DNA from: a virus
Length of the DNA: 28,161 nucleotides
IMG/VR virus record: IMGVR_UViG_3300031227_000310
Coordinates: 1 to 28,161 of that record
Strand: one strand, 5' to 3'
Below the pieces are notes generated by a model. It was not told where the DNA came from. It did no database searches and was given only the letters and a program-made list of their open reading frames with translations. Positions 5,809 to 14,169 of this stretch are shown here, in pieces; the stretch's first letter is position 1; every line of letters begins with the position of its first letter. The translations under genes were made by a program, and so were the position numbers.

Positions 5809-6627
5809 ATGGCATTCCCAATTCGATTAAGCCACATGGCAGCAGCAGGTGAGAACCTCCTAGCTGCCCTAATGCATTGCAATCTAAACATAGACCCAGA
5901 GGAGAAGAGTAAGGTTAAATTCAAATGCCCGAAATGCACCGAGAGCGTCATTGTTCCTCAAAGTCACTTCAATCTATTCGGACCGACAACGGTTTGCGAT
6001 CCATGCACCGCTAAACGGAAAACGGATGTTCGAATGGATGATGCAAAGTTATTCTGGAGTAGAACGTGTCCAATTTCTTTCCGCAATACCGATATTAAGC
6101 ATGAGAAATTCAACCTCAATGCGTACAACCGAGCGAGGCAGATCTCTATGGATTCTGGATACAAGGATTCAATCGTACTCTATGGCGACACAGGTTCATG
6201 CAAGACGCGCATTGCTTGCCAGTTGGCAAAGATGGCATTGGCCAACGGGAAAACGATTGCTCTCCACTTTCCAGAGGATCTAAAGGACCGCCCGCGCTTC
6301 CAAAGCAGAAAGGAAATCCTGGTTAACCTGACTTCACCGGATTTCATTGTTCTCGATGACATCTTCATTGCTGGAGCAGCCAAGGAGGACACCGCGGATT
6401 TCATCAAGGATTTAATTGATCGCCGCTACCGGAATAACAAAGCGACGATTATCACTTCACAATCAACGGCAGAGGACTTCGCAACGGATGCGAGGAAGTT
6501 CGGATCAATGTCGCCGGTCGAGTACCAACGTATTGAGGCAATTGTGAGAAGGGTCAGGGAATCATTCACCTGCATCGATTGCGACAACTTGTCGGAACTG
6601 GAAACTGAAGAAGAGGGGAGATTCTAA
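5809..6627 (+). CDS. DnaC-like helicase loader ATPase
   Basis: This 272-residue protein is a predicted AAA+ ATPase of the DnaC/IstB helicase-loader type. It would bring the host replicative helicase to phage DNA. An N-terminal zinc-finger pair (C40/C43 and C63/C66) precedes the ATPase core. The core has Walker A GDTGSCKT (126-133, with Cys replacing the usual Gly before Lys), Walker B FIVLDDIF (179-186), sensor-like TIITSQS (213-219) and a terminal Arg-rich segment (RRVRE). The chosen ATG at 5809 has no Shine-Dalgarno sequence and follows a T tract directly; ATG 5836 (MAAAGEN) is an alternative that keeps all motifs. Domain order and size are typical for phage loaders. Confidence 0.85.
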   Translation: MAFPIRLSHMAAAGENLLAALMHCNLNIDPEEKSKVKFKCPKCTESVIVPQSHFNLFGPTTVCDPCTAKRKTDVRMDDAKLFWSRTCPISFRNTDIKHEKFNLNAYNRARQISMDSGYKDSIVLYGDTGSCKTRIACQLAKMALANGKTIALHFPEDLKDRPRFQSRKEILVNLTSPDFIVLDDIFIAGAAKEDTADFIKDLIDRRYRNNKATIITSQSTAEDFATDARKFGSMSPVEYQRIEAIVRRVRESFTCIDCDNLSELETEEEGRF

Positions 6628-6629
6628 TC

Positions 6630-6818
6630 ATGAGTGAATCAAAATACAAAATACAGATATGGTCCAAGTGGTCTAAAAGCTACACGACTCCGACCTACAA
6701 GATAACGCTTGTGATCGGGCATCAGTCCTTCGAGCTGGAATATGAAGGCGATACTATGGAAGATGCCAAATGGATGGCAGAGCAGTTGAAGACCGGAATG
6801 GATAGGATAGTGAAATGA
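6630..6818 (+). CDS. Small hypothetical protein
   Basis: This 62-residue protein has no recognised family. It has alternating polar and aromatic residues that suggest two or three beta strands (KIQIWSKW, YKITLVIG, FELEYEG), followed by one helix. It starts three bases after the helicase-loader stop, with a strong AGAGGGGAG ribosome site, and ends in an ATGA overlap with the next gene. It is probably co-translated with the helicase loader. No role is assigned. Confidence 0.6.
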   Translation: MSESKYKIQIWSKWSKSYTTPTYKITLVIGHQSFELEYEGDTMEDAKWMAEQLKTGMDRIVK

Positions 6819-7021
6819 AACGTCTTAAAAAAAAACAGATAGGTCCTTGGTGTAGCTACTGTGAACCAAAGACAACTAAAGCCACTCATCGGCAAGATGG
6901 ATTCGCTGATATATTTTGCTGTCACAATCATAGATATGAGTTGATTCTCAATGAACAGGAAAACCGAAAAATCGATACGCATATGACTGAAGCGGATTAT
7001 GAAACTTGGAATTCCTTATGA
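6815..7021 (+). CDS. Small putative zinc-binding protein
   Basis: This 68-residue protein is basic at the N-terminus and carries CSYC (13-16) and a CCHNH cluster (about 35-39). That Cys/His pattern could form one zinc-binding site, as in small HNH- or ribbon-type phage proteins, but no catalytic motif is clear. An ATGA overlap joins it to the previous gene and another ATGA to the next one. The ribosome site is GATAGGAT. The metal-binding idea is inference; the protein is otherwise unrecognised. Confidence 0.6.
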   Translation: MKRLKKKQIGPWCSYCEPKTTKATHRQDGFADIFCCHNHRYELILNEQENRKIDTHMTEADYETWNSL

Positions 7022-7356
7022 AGAAACCCAAGCCAACACTCCTCAGCCTCCCGGCCAAGCCAAAGAAGGACAATTCCGTTCAGGAGTTGGCCAACTACAT
7101 TCGCTTCATCGAGAAGGACTGTAAACGGAGATGGGTATCGTTCCTGCATCCTATACATGGGAAAGTTACCGGACGCTGCCTACGGGCCTCTCACGCGGGT
7201 CTACAGCAGCCAGGGAACCATTTAGACTTCACTCTAACCATTGAAGGCCGAGCAAAGTCCACACTCAACACGATCGACGTTTCGATGATCGAGACCTACG
7301 CTCAGTTCTTCGACACCAAACAACTAGCCATCAACGATTGTAAATCATATGAATAA
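7018..7356 (+). CDS. Hypothetical early protein before the resolvase
   Basis: I chose the ATG at 7018, which gives 112 residues. It forms a classic ATGA overlap with the previous stop, whereas an in-frame TTG at 7006 would be an unusual start. The protein is basic near the N-terminus (KKPKP, PAKPKK), contains a helix (VQELANYIRFIEK) and then beta-type segments (WVSFLHPIHGKVTG, HLDFTLTI). No family was recognised. Its stop overlaps the RuvC-like gene start by eight bases, so the two are likely translated together and may act in the same DNA-processing step. Confidence 0.6.
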   Translation: MKKPKPTLLSLPAKPKKDNSVQELANYIRFIEKDCKRRWVSFLHPIHGKVTGRCLRASHAGLQQPGNHLDFTLTIEGRAKSTLNTIDVSMIETYAQFFDTKQLAINDCKSYE

Positions 7357-7867
7357 ACGAATCCTAGCCCTAGACATCTCGCTCCATACTGGATGGTCAT
7401 TCCAAGTCGGAGACGGACCAGTCAGTACGGGAAACGAATCATTCACTATCAAACCCAAGGTCCGGGCTACAATGACGAAGGAGCAAATTCTAGGCGAACA
7501 GTGTCTCAGCTTTGCCAAGTGGATGCGGGAAATGCTACGTGACTGGAACCCTGACGAAGTTGCAGTCGAAAAGGGATTCATCAATGTCAGCAATTCAACG
7601 GAGATTCTTTTCATGCTCCAGGGAGTTCTAATGCTCAACACCAGATACCGGGATATAAACGTCTTCAGATACGCTACATCATCACTCAAGGCTTATGCCC
7701 TAGTACCGGGATACGGAAAACGCTACCCGGACCTCTCAGCCCCCCATCGCCGCAAAGCGATCAAGCTGGAAATGCTGGAAGCTGCCAAAGCGAAAGGCGC
7801 CGACGTCGCCAATGATGACGAGGCTGATAGTTATCACTGCTTGTGCCTTCACAAGTCCAAGGCATAA
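7349..7867 (+). CDS. RuvC-like Holliday junction resolvase
   Basis: This 172-residue protein has the RuvC/RNase H-like fold signature: LALDISLHTGW (6-16, first catalytic Asp at 9), VAVEKGF (71-77, catalytic Glu at 74) and an acidic C-terminal motif NDDEADSYHC (155-164) carrying the final carboxylates. Length is close to bacterial RuvC. It would cut four-way junctions left by recombination or branched replication DNA before packaging. It is the last gene of the early operon and is followed by a terminator shared with the converging late operon. The start lies inside the end of the previous gene without a clear Shine-Dalgarno sequence. Confidence 0.9.
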   Translation: MNKRILALDISLHTGWSFQVGDGPVSTGNESFTIKPKVRATMTKEQILGEQCLSFAKWMREMLRDWNPDEVAVEKGFINVSNSTEILFMLQGVLMLNTRYRDINVFRYATSSLKAYALVPGYGKRYPDLSAPHRRKAIKLEMLEAAKAKGADVANDDEADSYHCLCLHKSKA

Positions 7868-7894
7868 AAAAGCGCCATCCAAACGGATAGCGCT
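7866..7894 (-). terminator. Terminator between converging early and late operons
   Basis: An inverted repeat (7871-7880 with 7885-7894, 4-nt loop) lies between the resolvase and the tailspike. Read on the - strand it is a 10-bp stem with one G-U pair followed by TTTTTT, a good end signal for the late transcript. Read on the + strand it has one mismatch and is followed only by CTTTA, so it is a weaker stop there. Confidence 0.8.
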
Positions 7895-7918
7895 CTTTAG
7901 GAATTTGAATAACAAGAC

Positions 7919-9886
7919 CTAAACCGCTATCCAATTGGCGGTGTCATAAGCAGCATAATTAACAGTTGCATTAGCGGCTAAACTAATTGCCGTATTTGCT
8001 CCAGCTCCCAAAGTATCACCACTGGCAGGAAACACGTCACAAGCCGCTGCTCCGCTGTTGATTATAGTAATTATAGTTCCAGCAATTGCGCCAGGAAGCG
8101 TCACGGAGTCACCTGCATTTGCACAAACGGATATTTGATTGATCTTAGAAACAAGAGGACTTCCTCCTTGAGCAGATCCAGTTGAAGCCGTTATCGTTGC
8201 CGTTACGCTAGACAAAGAAGAATCTTGGTACCCTCCAGGAAGTCCATCGGCTGAACAAATGTACCCCCAAGGACCAGTTACGCTACTTGAAACGTAGCGC
8301 TCTCCCTTGTAGTGCCTTTCACCAGTAATATCATTAGGATCTCCATCAATGGTATGAAGCTCTTTTACCCATAGAGTGTTTGTGGGTGTTGTGTTTGGCC
8401 TAACCCACCGAAGCTCAGACGGAGCAGTTCCAAGAACCTCAATAGTGTTCCCTTGAGTTATTAGACTTACATTGCTTGTGCAAAGCAAATCCAAAGCCTT
8501 AAAGAAATCTACATAATAAGATGCGTTTCCTCCGTCTATAATCAATGAGTTTTTTTCAAGCTTAATCCTAGCTGTGTTGGTAGCAGTGGAATAAGTATTA
8601 TTTCCGATAGAGCTTACCGTAAGATTGGCAGATAGATTTCCTCCAACAAGTACATCATTGTGAGAAAATGAAACATTCTTTCCTTGATGCAACCTAAAGA
8701 CTTCTTGAAGGCCAGTTGCGGAAACCAAGTCAAATTGGTTGTGGTGAATGTTTACGTTTTCCAAGAAGTAAGTTCCGCTTGAATCTTGTTCGCCACAACT
8801 AACAGTTGGTACGGCGTTTTTGCTACCGTTTGAAAAACAATTAGTAATCTCTACGTTTCTGCAATCGTTAGTCGGATCGTTAGTGATATGGAAAGCGCCG
8901 TCATAAGCATCATAGGCCCTGCAACCAGACAACTTGCACCCGTTTACGCGAGCTATGTTAAAGGCAGATCTAAACGATGCCGCTGGAAAAGCCAAGTGGT
9001 GATCTATTGAAATACATCCATTGATAAAATGATCCTCACCCTTGGCGGAATAATAAGCATGTCTTCCCGTGTTTATTGCCACGCAGTTGTTAATGCTTAC
9101 GTGTTTTGCGTTTAAGTGATAGCCATATCCGGTTCCTGAATTAACTCCTAAAATGTCTTCCACAATGCAATTATTTATAGAGCTATAGGTTACATCTTGT
9201 GATGTTTCATCTCCCAGCGCCAATCCAAGAGACATAGTGCTAACGGTTATTCCGTTGTATTGAATGTTTTTGTAAGATCCTCCAGATGCGCACTGAATCC
9301 CCCTGTGGCCAACTTCGGCAACTCCAGACCCATCAACGGTTTCATGTCCAACTAATTTACCACCTTGAATTGTTACGCCAACGCACGCTCCAGATAGCTT
9401 GAAACAAGGTATTGTGTTAACCAAATCAGCCGCAGCTCTATTGTCGATAACAGCCCCATCCAATACGATTTTTACGTTTACCATATTGGCCAATTCAATA
9501 CTTGACTCAATCCGGTAACTAAACCCCGCTGGAAAAACAACAGTAGAATTTGTTAGGCCATCAGGAAGTGCCAATTGAATTGCGGGCCTGTCATCAGTGG
9601 CCCCGTCGCCCGTCGCCCCAAACATCTTGACCGAGATACTGCTCTGATCCGTTCGGATAAACCGCCCCGTTGTCGTGTCGGCTAGTTTGACGATTGTCCC
9701 GTTGTCATCGGTAGCCGTACTAGAAGCGTCCCAGAAGAAGCCACCGCCGCCGCTATCGCCCTCGGTAGTGTGACCGGATACATCAGCCGTCTCGTTGTCG
9801 GTAAGCCCTTCACCGGACAATAGACGAAGATTCGCCAAACTGTCGAAGGTGTGTCGGCGTGTGTTGCCTTGGATGGATATGCTCAT
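7919..9886 (-). CDS. Tailspike with beta-helix (pectate-lyase-type) domain
   Basis: This 655-residue protein is the likely receptor-binding tailspike. The N-terminal region (about 1-85) carries the common phage 'head-binding' layout ending in GRFIRTD. Residues ~86-105 show SVKMFGATGDGATDDRPAIQ, the entry motif of pectate-lyase-like right-handed beta-helix enzymes. The middle (about 110-480) is repetitive and Asn/Gly/Ser-rich, as expected for beta-helix coils. The last ~75 residues form a separate beta module (DSVTLPGAIAG...NWIAV) shared by many phage fibres. It may degrade surface polysaccharide; the catalytic residues were not identified. It overlaps the ejection-protein stop (TAATG) and is last in the late operon. 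Confidence 0.9.
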   Translation of the reverse strand: MSISIQGNTRRHTFDSLANLRLLSGEGLTDNETADVSGHTTEGDSGGGGFFWDASSTATDDNGTIVKLADTTTGRFIRTDQSSISVKMFGATGDGATDDRPAIQLALPDGLTNSTVVFPAGFSYRIESSIELANMVNVKIVLDGAVIDNRAAADLVNTIPCFKLSGACVGVTIQGGKLVGHETVDGSGVAEVGHRGIQCASGGSYKNIQYNGITVSTMSLGLALGDETSQDVTYSSINNCIVEDILGVNSGTGYGYHLNAKHVSINNCVAINTGRHAYYSAKGEDHFINGCISIDHHLAFPAASFRSAFNIARVNGCKLSGCRAYDAYDGAFHITNDPTNDCRNVEITNCFSNGSKNAVPTVSCGEQDSSGTYFLENVNIHHNQFDLVSATGLQEVFRLHQGKNVSFSHNDVLVGGNLSANLTVSSIGNNTYSTATNTARIKLEKNSLIIDGGNASYYVDFFKALDLLCTSNVSLITQGNTIEVLGTAPSELRWVRPNTTPTNTLWVKELHTIDGDPNDITGERHYKGERYVSSSVTGPWGYICSADGLPGGYQDSSLSSVTATITASTGSAQGGSPLVSKINQISVCANAGDSVTLPGAIAGTIITIINSGAAACDVFPASGDTLGAGANTAISLAANATVNYAAYDTANWIAV

Positions 9887-12171
9887 TATTCTGCTGTGTT
9901 GTTTAGTCCCACTGCTGCGGATTTACTTAGCGTCTCAATGTCGGATTGTTGTACCGATCTCGCTAATGCTCGTTTCACAAAACTGGATTTGAAAAGTCTA
10001 TCGAGTTCACCGGGAGAAGGTGGCCCCTTTAATGCGCTGCCAAGCTCCTTGGCGAAGTCATCATTGATAGCCGCTTGGAACATAACTGTAGCCCGATCCT
10101 TCAGAGATACGTCTCTTAATGCCTGTTTCGTGCTCTGTCCAAATACGAACATTTTACCGATAGCTGCCTTCCACCCCTTATCCGCTTCTTTGTCGATCGC
10201 TCGTTGAACCGTCGCCTCAAGGCTTATATCCGTTCCTTTTCTATAAGATTCCAAGATCCTTCTAAGTCCTGAGAGTCTAGCCTTTTGCTTGGGACCACTA
10301 GCGAGTTCAATAACGACATTAGCAGTATCCTCGTTCCTGCCGAATACAGCCTTGAATATGTCATTGGCGTTAGCTCCATTCTCAAGGGTTCCTAATTTAG
10401 AAGCGATGTAATTCGAATGAAGATCGTTTGCCACGTTTGGATCGACCTTCCTTAGTTGATCCATGAATCGTTTTGAGTTTTGGATATTCTCAGGTCTCGG
10501 ATTGAATAGCGATGTCTGGAAGTTCTTTAAAGCCGTATCCTTCTTGGAAGCGGCATCGCCAACCGAGCTTTGAAGGATTTTCTCGATATCATCGGACATC
10601 TTGGAGAAATTCTTATCGGCAGCTCCGTACCTGCCTTTAGTGGAGCGATTAAGCGCTGCGGTAACTGACTTCTCAATCTGCTTGGCCTTGTTCTTAACTG
10701 AGCCAAGCGTAGAAGTATCGGCAGTAAGCTTTTGGATATCTCGAAGAACCCAATTGATTTCTTGAAGCAATCCCGCTCTCATCTCTCTCTTTGGCAGTGG
10801 CGGCAAAGCCGTTTTTACCAGATTGCCTCTAGCATCTACTAAATCAGGGGCATCCTTCGCTAGTTGGCTTCTCTTAGCCAAAGCTGCATCGTACTCATCG
10901 GTAGTGAACATGCCCTTGAGCTGTTCGAGTTTCTTTCGCGCTGGCGAATTCTTAACGGTCTTTAATGAAATTAAATTATCAATCTCGTTTCGAATCGGAC
11001 CTAGATCTATCTTGGGAGCTCCAGCGAAAGCCTTGTCATACATTACATCGGCGACCCCTGTGCGAATCTTCCTAGCATCTTCTATAATGCCCTTGGATAC
11101 CGTTCTAGCTCCTTCTAGGGATTCAAGAGATCCGACTTCGGTTGAGATTTCCTTTTGGAGAGCCTTGAGCATAGACCTTGATTGGTCCTCCATCGTTCTA
11201 GTCACTTCGCGAGCTGCCGATTCGTTTACCTTGGCCCCCTCTCGGAGTCCTGCCAATGGGCGCTGAAAATCCGTAGATGCATCGCCAGCGAGCGCTTGGG
11301 CTCCTAGTGGAGTGTCTACATCCAGCTTCTTTGCCAGTTTGCCTTCATCGACGTACCGCTTCAATAGATTGACACCTTGCTCTCTAGGAACTCCTGCATC
11401 GGCAAGATCATCCAGGGTCTTAGCCGATTCGATCGCTTTCCGCTTCGCTGGGGAAAACTTAGCCCAAGCTTTGCCAAACAACGGGCCTACGGCTTCCGCC
11501 CCGGCGCCTAGAGCAACATCCAAAACAACCTCCTCTACGTTGAAATCGCCTCCAAGTCCTTCTTGAGCCTCCTGAACTCCTCCGCTCGTTATTCCTGAGA
11601 ACAAGGAACCTAAACCCATTTTAGACCAGATACCCGCGCCCATTCCTGCGGCCTTTGCGGCTGGAGCGAATAGAGCAATCTGCCCAGCAGTTGAATAGAG
11701 GTCAGTCCGAGACATGCCAGGTTTATTTATAACGAACTCTTGACCGTCCGGAGTTTTGGCAAACTGAAGACCACCTTGATCCTCTACTTCGATACCCATC
11801 GACTTTAGAGCCTTGGCACGTTCCTTGTCATCAGGGATAAGCACCGTTCTCATTGCTATTCCGAAAGCGTTTTTCTGAGATTCCCCCGTAAAAAACTCAT
11901 CTGGTAACGGATTATAGGAAACTAATTCATCGAGACCCTCTGCCCGAGCCTTAGCCTCTTCTGAGAATGCTGAATTGCCTCGACCAACTGGAACCTCGGA
12001 GACCTGAAACGTCTGATTCATAAACGGTCGAGTCTCATTCGTTCCCGTAGATTTGTAAGTTTGAGGCCTCTCTGATTCGGGTACATCCACAGGTGGAGCC
12101 ATCTCGAACTTCTGAGAAGGATCGAATCCCGCAGGAGTGGTCTTGAAGGGTTTATTTGGATCAAAAGCCAT
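9886..12171 (-). CDS. Ejection (internal virion) protein, P22 gp16-position
   Basis: This 761-residue protein sits where P22-type phages encode the third ejection protein (gp16). The N-terminus has the duplicated FDP/PF pattern common in such proteins (MAFDPNKPF, then GFDPSQKFE). Around residues 160-200 is an Ala/Gly-rich, possibly membrane-interacting stretch (IALFAPAAKAAGMGAG). The rest is long charged helices. It would leave the head with the genome and help DNA cross the host envelope; this is inferred from position and composition. No lytic transglycosylase motif was seen. The start overlaps the previous stop (TAATG) with no Shine-Dalgarno sequence. Confidence 0.75.
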   Translation of the reverse strand: MAFDPNKPFKTTPAGFDPSQKFEMAPPVDVPESERPQTYKSTGTNETRPFMNQTFQVSEVPVGRGNSAFSEEAKARAEGLDELVSYNPLPDEFFTGESQKNAFGIAMRTVLIPDDKERAKALKSMGIEVEDQGGLQFAKTPDGQEFVINKPGMSRTDLYSTAGQIALFAPAAKAAGMGAGIWSKMGLGSLFSGITSGGVQEAQEGLGGDFNVEEVVLDVALGAGAEAVGPLFGKAWAKFSPAKRKAIESAKTLDDLADAGVPREQGVNLLKRYVDEGKLAKKLDVDTPLGAQALAGDASTDFQRPLAGLREGAKVNESAAREVTRTMEDQSRSMLKALQKEISTEVGSLESLEGARTVSKGIIEDARKIRTGVADVMYDKAFAGAPKIDLGPIRNEIDNLISLKTVKNSPARKKLEQLKGMFTTDEYDAALAKRSQLAKDAPDLVDARGNLVKTALPPLPKREMRAGLLQEINWVLRDIQKLTADTSTLGSVKNKAKQIEKSVTAALNRSTKGRYGAADKNFSKMSDDIEKILQSSVGDAASKKDTALKNFQTSLFNPRPENIQNSKRFMDQLRKVDPNVANDLHSNYIASKLGTLENGANANDIFKAVFGRNEDTANVVIELASGPKQKARLSGLRRILESYRKGTDISLEATVQRAIDKEADKGWKAAIGKMFVFGQSTKQALRDVSLKDRATVMFQAAINDDFAKELGSALKGPPSPGELDRLFKSSFVKRALARSVQQSDIETLSKSAAVGLNNTAE

Positions 12172-13484
12172 TACTGTACTTCAGTATAGTTCACAGGATC
12201 GCTAGGATTTCCTCCGTTGAATATATATCCAACGCCATTTTGGTAAACAGTTGTACCTTGTTGTATTCCGGAAACATCTGGTTGTGAATCTTCGCCACCA
12301 AGTCCTTCGTAGGATAGAACCTGTCGCTGCGTTTCATCGTTGGTTATCCCAACAGACTCCATTTGCTTGATTCTTCCAGCTAGGGTAGTTGCTGGTGGCT
12401 CTTTGTCCTCTAAGTATTCTAGCTTTAGCAAGCCAGCTAATCGCTCGTAATGCTGAATGACTATTCCGATATTATCCCTGAATTGGTTCTCGGTTTGAGA
12501 AGTCGCTAACTGAGCGATATTATTCTCTAATAGCTTGAGCTCCTTCTCTGATAACTGTCCAAATCCAGTTGATCCAGTAGGAGAGTTCGCTTTCAATTGA
12601 AGCATTGTATCAAGAGCGATCTTGTTCTTTAGAGAATTCGTGAGAGCTTCGAAATCAAAGTTCTTCGTGCCCGGAAACATCTTGAGAACCATCTGACTGA
12701 AACCCGTATTCAGATCCCCGACATTCTCCTTGATCTTATTCGCTACCTTTAACGTATCTTCGAGCTTGAACAGATCCGCTCGCTTAGTTCGAGCAAGTTT
12801 CTTTTCAGCAGATTTTGCCTTTAATGCGTCTCTTCCTTCTGGAGTATTTGGGTCTTTAGCCCTTTCAATCATAGCCTTTGTTTTCGAAGCCTCAACCGCA
12901 TCTTGCTTTAATCCCGCTGCCTTTGCTTCCTCTTCAGGTGTGAGTTGATCGCCTCGCTGTATCTTTTCAAATAGATCCCTATCTTCATTGGAAAGGCTTT
13001 TAACATACTCGTAGGTTTGAATGTCAGCGGGGGGGTTACCCCTAGACGTTCCCGCCGCCCCCGCTCTCAAAAACTCCGAACGATCGACGTTGAATTTAAG
13101 CATTGAACGCAACTGTTCGGGAGTGCCTCCGTTCTCCTGCATCTCTCGAATAATGTCAGGGTATATCTGACTCGTCTGAGAAATCATCTGTTCGTCAGGT
13201 AGCTGCATGAGAGCATACGAATTAGAAGCGATGCTTTGATCCTCTTGAAGCCTCTGGTCTACCTTCGCCTGATTCTGGTCGTTTTGAATCCCCGTTTCTC
13301 GATCGGTAGCAACATTCTTGTTCTGCTGAATCACTTGGTCGTTAATCTCCGAAGTCTGGCGAAGGATGCCCTGCCGTAGCGGAGCCTCGTTTCTAGTGAT
13401 CTGCTGTTGCTGAACCTGACCGCCAACACTGGCAATCGCTCCCATCCGGTCTATCGGACTTACGTATGTGCTGTATCCTGCCAT
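12171..13484 (-). CDS. Ejection protein, P22 gp20-position
   Basis: This 437-residue, Gln-rich, largely helical protein follows the gp7-like gene, as gp20 does in P22. Residues ~20-110 are Q/N-rich coiled coil (GGQVQQQQ). A conserved-looking helical block, GFGQLSEKELKLLENNIAQL (about 308-327), resembles a segment repeatedly seen in phage DNA-injection proteins. The C-terminal 50 residues are Gly/Asn/Tyr-rich. It is expected inside the virion and ejected with DNA. It has a strong AGGAGG ribosome site within the end of the preceding gene. The assignment rests on order, size and composition more than on a defining domain. Confidence 0.7.
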   Translation of the reverse strand: MAGYSTYVSPIDRMGAIASVGGQVQQQQITRNEAPLRQGILRQTSEINDQVIQQNKNVATDRETGIQNDQNQAKVDQRLQEDQSIASNSYALMQLPDEQMISQTSQIYPDIIREMQENGGTPEQLRSMLKFNVDRSEFLRAGAAGTSRGNPPADIQTYEYVKSLSNEDRDLFEKIQRGDQLTPEEEAKAAGLKQDAVEASKTKAMIERAKDPNTPEGRDALKAKSAEKKLARTKRADLFKLEDTLKVANKIKENVGDLNTGFSQMVLKMFPGTKNFDFEALTNSLKNKIALDTMLQLKANSPTGSTGFGQLSEKELKLLENNIAQLATSQTENQFRDNIGIVIQHYERLAGLLKLEYLEDKEPPATTLAGRIKQMESVGITNDETQRQVLSYEGLGGEDSQPDVSGIQQGTTVYQNGVGYIFNGGNPSDPVNYTEVQ

Positions 13485-13485
13485 T

Positions 13486-14169
13486 TTATCGACCTCCTGT
13501 TATTCCAAAGTTCTGCTCTCTAAATCCCTGATTCTGACCACCAGATAAACCGTACCCAGCTATTCCTCCAATATCCGCGAGACCGCTCGAATAGCTCTGC
13601 GCTACTCCTAATCGTCCCTGAGCGTTCGCTGCTCCTCCTTGAGCGACTAGATTGGCCTGAGTGTTCGCCGCGTTTGCCGCAACCCCTCCTGTGGCCGCTG
13701 CCGCTCCGTAGCCTGTATTTACGCCAGTGTCCAATCGGTTGAGATATTGCTGTCCAAAGTCGTACTTGATCCGTTGTAGACGATCGCTTAGAGCTGCCAA
13801 TCGGTTTCCGCTTCTAAGCTGACCCGTTGCCGAAGCTCCTCGGTTCACGTCATCTCGAACAAACTCGTTCTGCTGAGTGAGAACGGGATCGTCGTAAACA
13901 TTGTTCCAAGCGTTTGTCTTGTCCTGCTGAGTGCCTTGAAGCCCTAGCAAGACATTCCTACGGTTTAATGACGGAATCCCTGAATCAGTGTAAGGTTGAA
14001 GCGTCTGCTTGGTGTCCTGGTAATTATCCCTGACAATCTGACCAGCCTCAGCCGTAGCTCCTGCCTGTATCTTAGCAGCAGATTTCGCCCCTTTAGCCGA
14101 AATTGCTCCTCCAGCGATCGATGCTCCACCGACGACCGCTAATGCTCCCCACCCTATTGCGCTAGACAT
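13486..14169 (-). CDS. DNA transfer/ejection protein, P22 gp7-like
   Basis: This 227-residue protein has an N-terminal Ala/Gly-rich hydrophobic helix (about 5-35, WGALAVVGGASIAGGAISAK), then a helical region with 'QPYTDSGIPSL' and a 'RGASATGQLRSGNRLAALSDRLQ' region (about 108-130). These match the gp7/DNA-transfer family pattern of 'PY--AG--AL' followed by 'A-GG--SG---A-L'. The C-terminal third is Gly/Ala/Asn-rich. P22 gp7 is an ejected virion protein. The start has GGAGG and overlaps the end of the SET-domain gene by 16 bases. Order (gp7, gp20, gp16, tailspike) matches P22. Confidence 0.8.
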   Translation of the reverse strand: MSSAIGWGALAVVGGASIAGGAISAKGAKSAAKIQAGATAEAGQIVRDNYQDTKQTLQPYTDSGIPSLNRRNVLLGLQGTQQDKTNAWNNVYDDPVLTQQNEFVRDDVNRGASATGQLRSGNRLAALSDRLQRIKYDFGQQYLNRLDTGVNTGYGAAAATGGVAANAANTQANLVAQGGAANAQGRLGVAQSYSSGLADIGGIAGYGLSGGQNQGFREQNFGITGGR

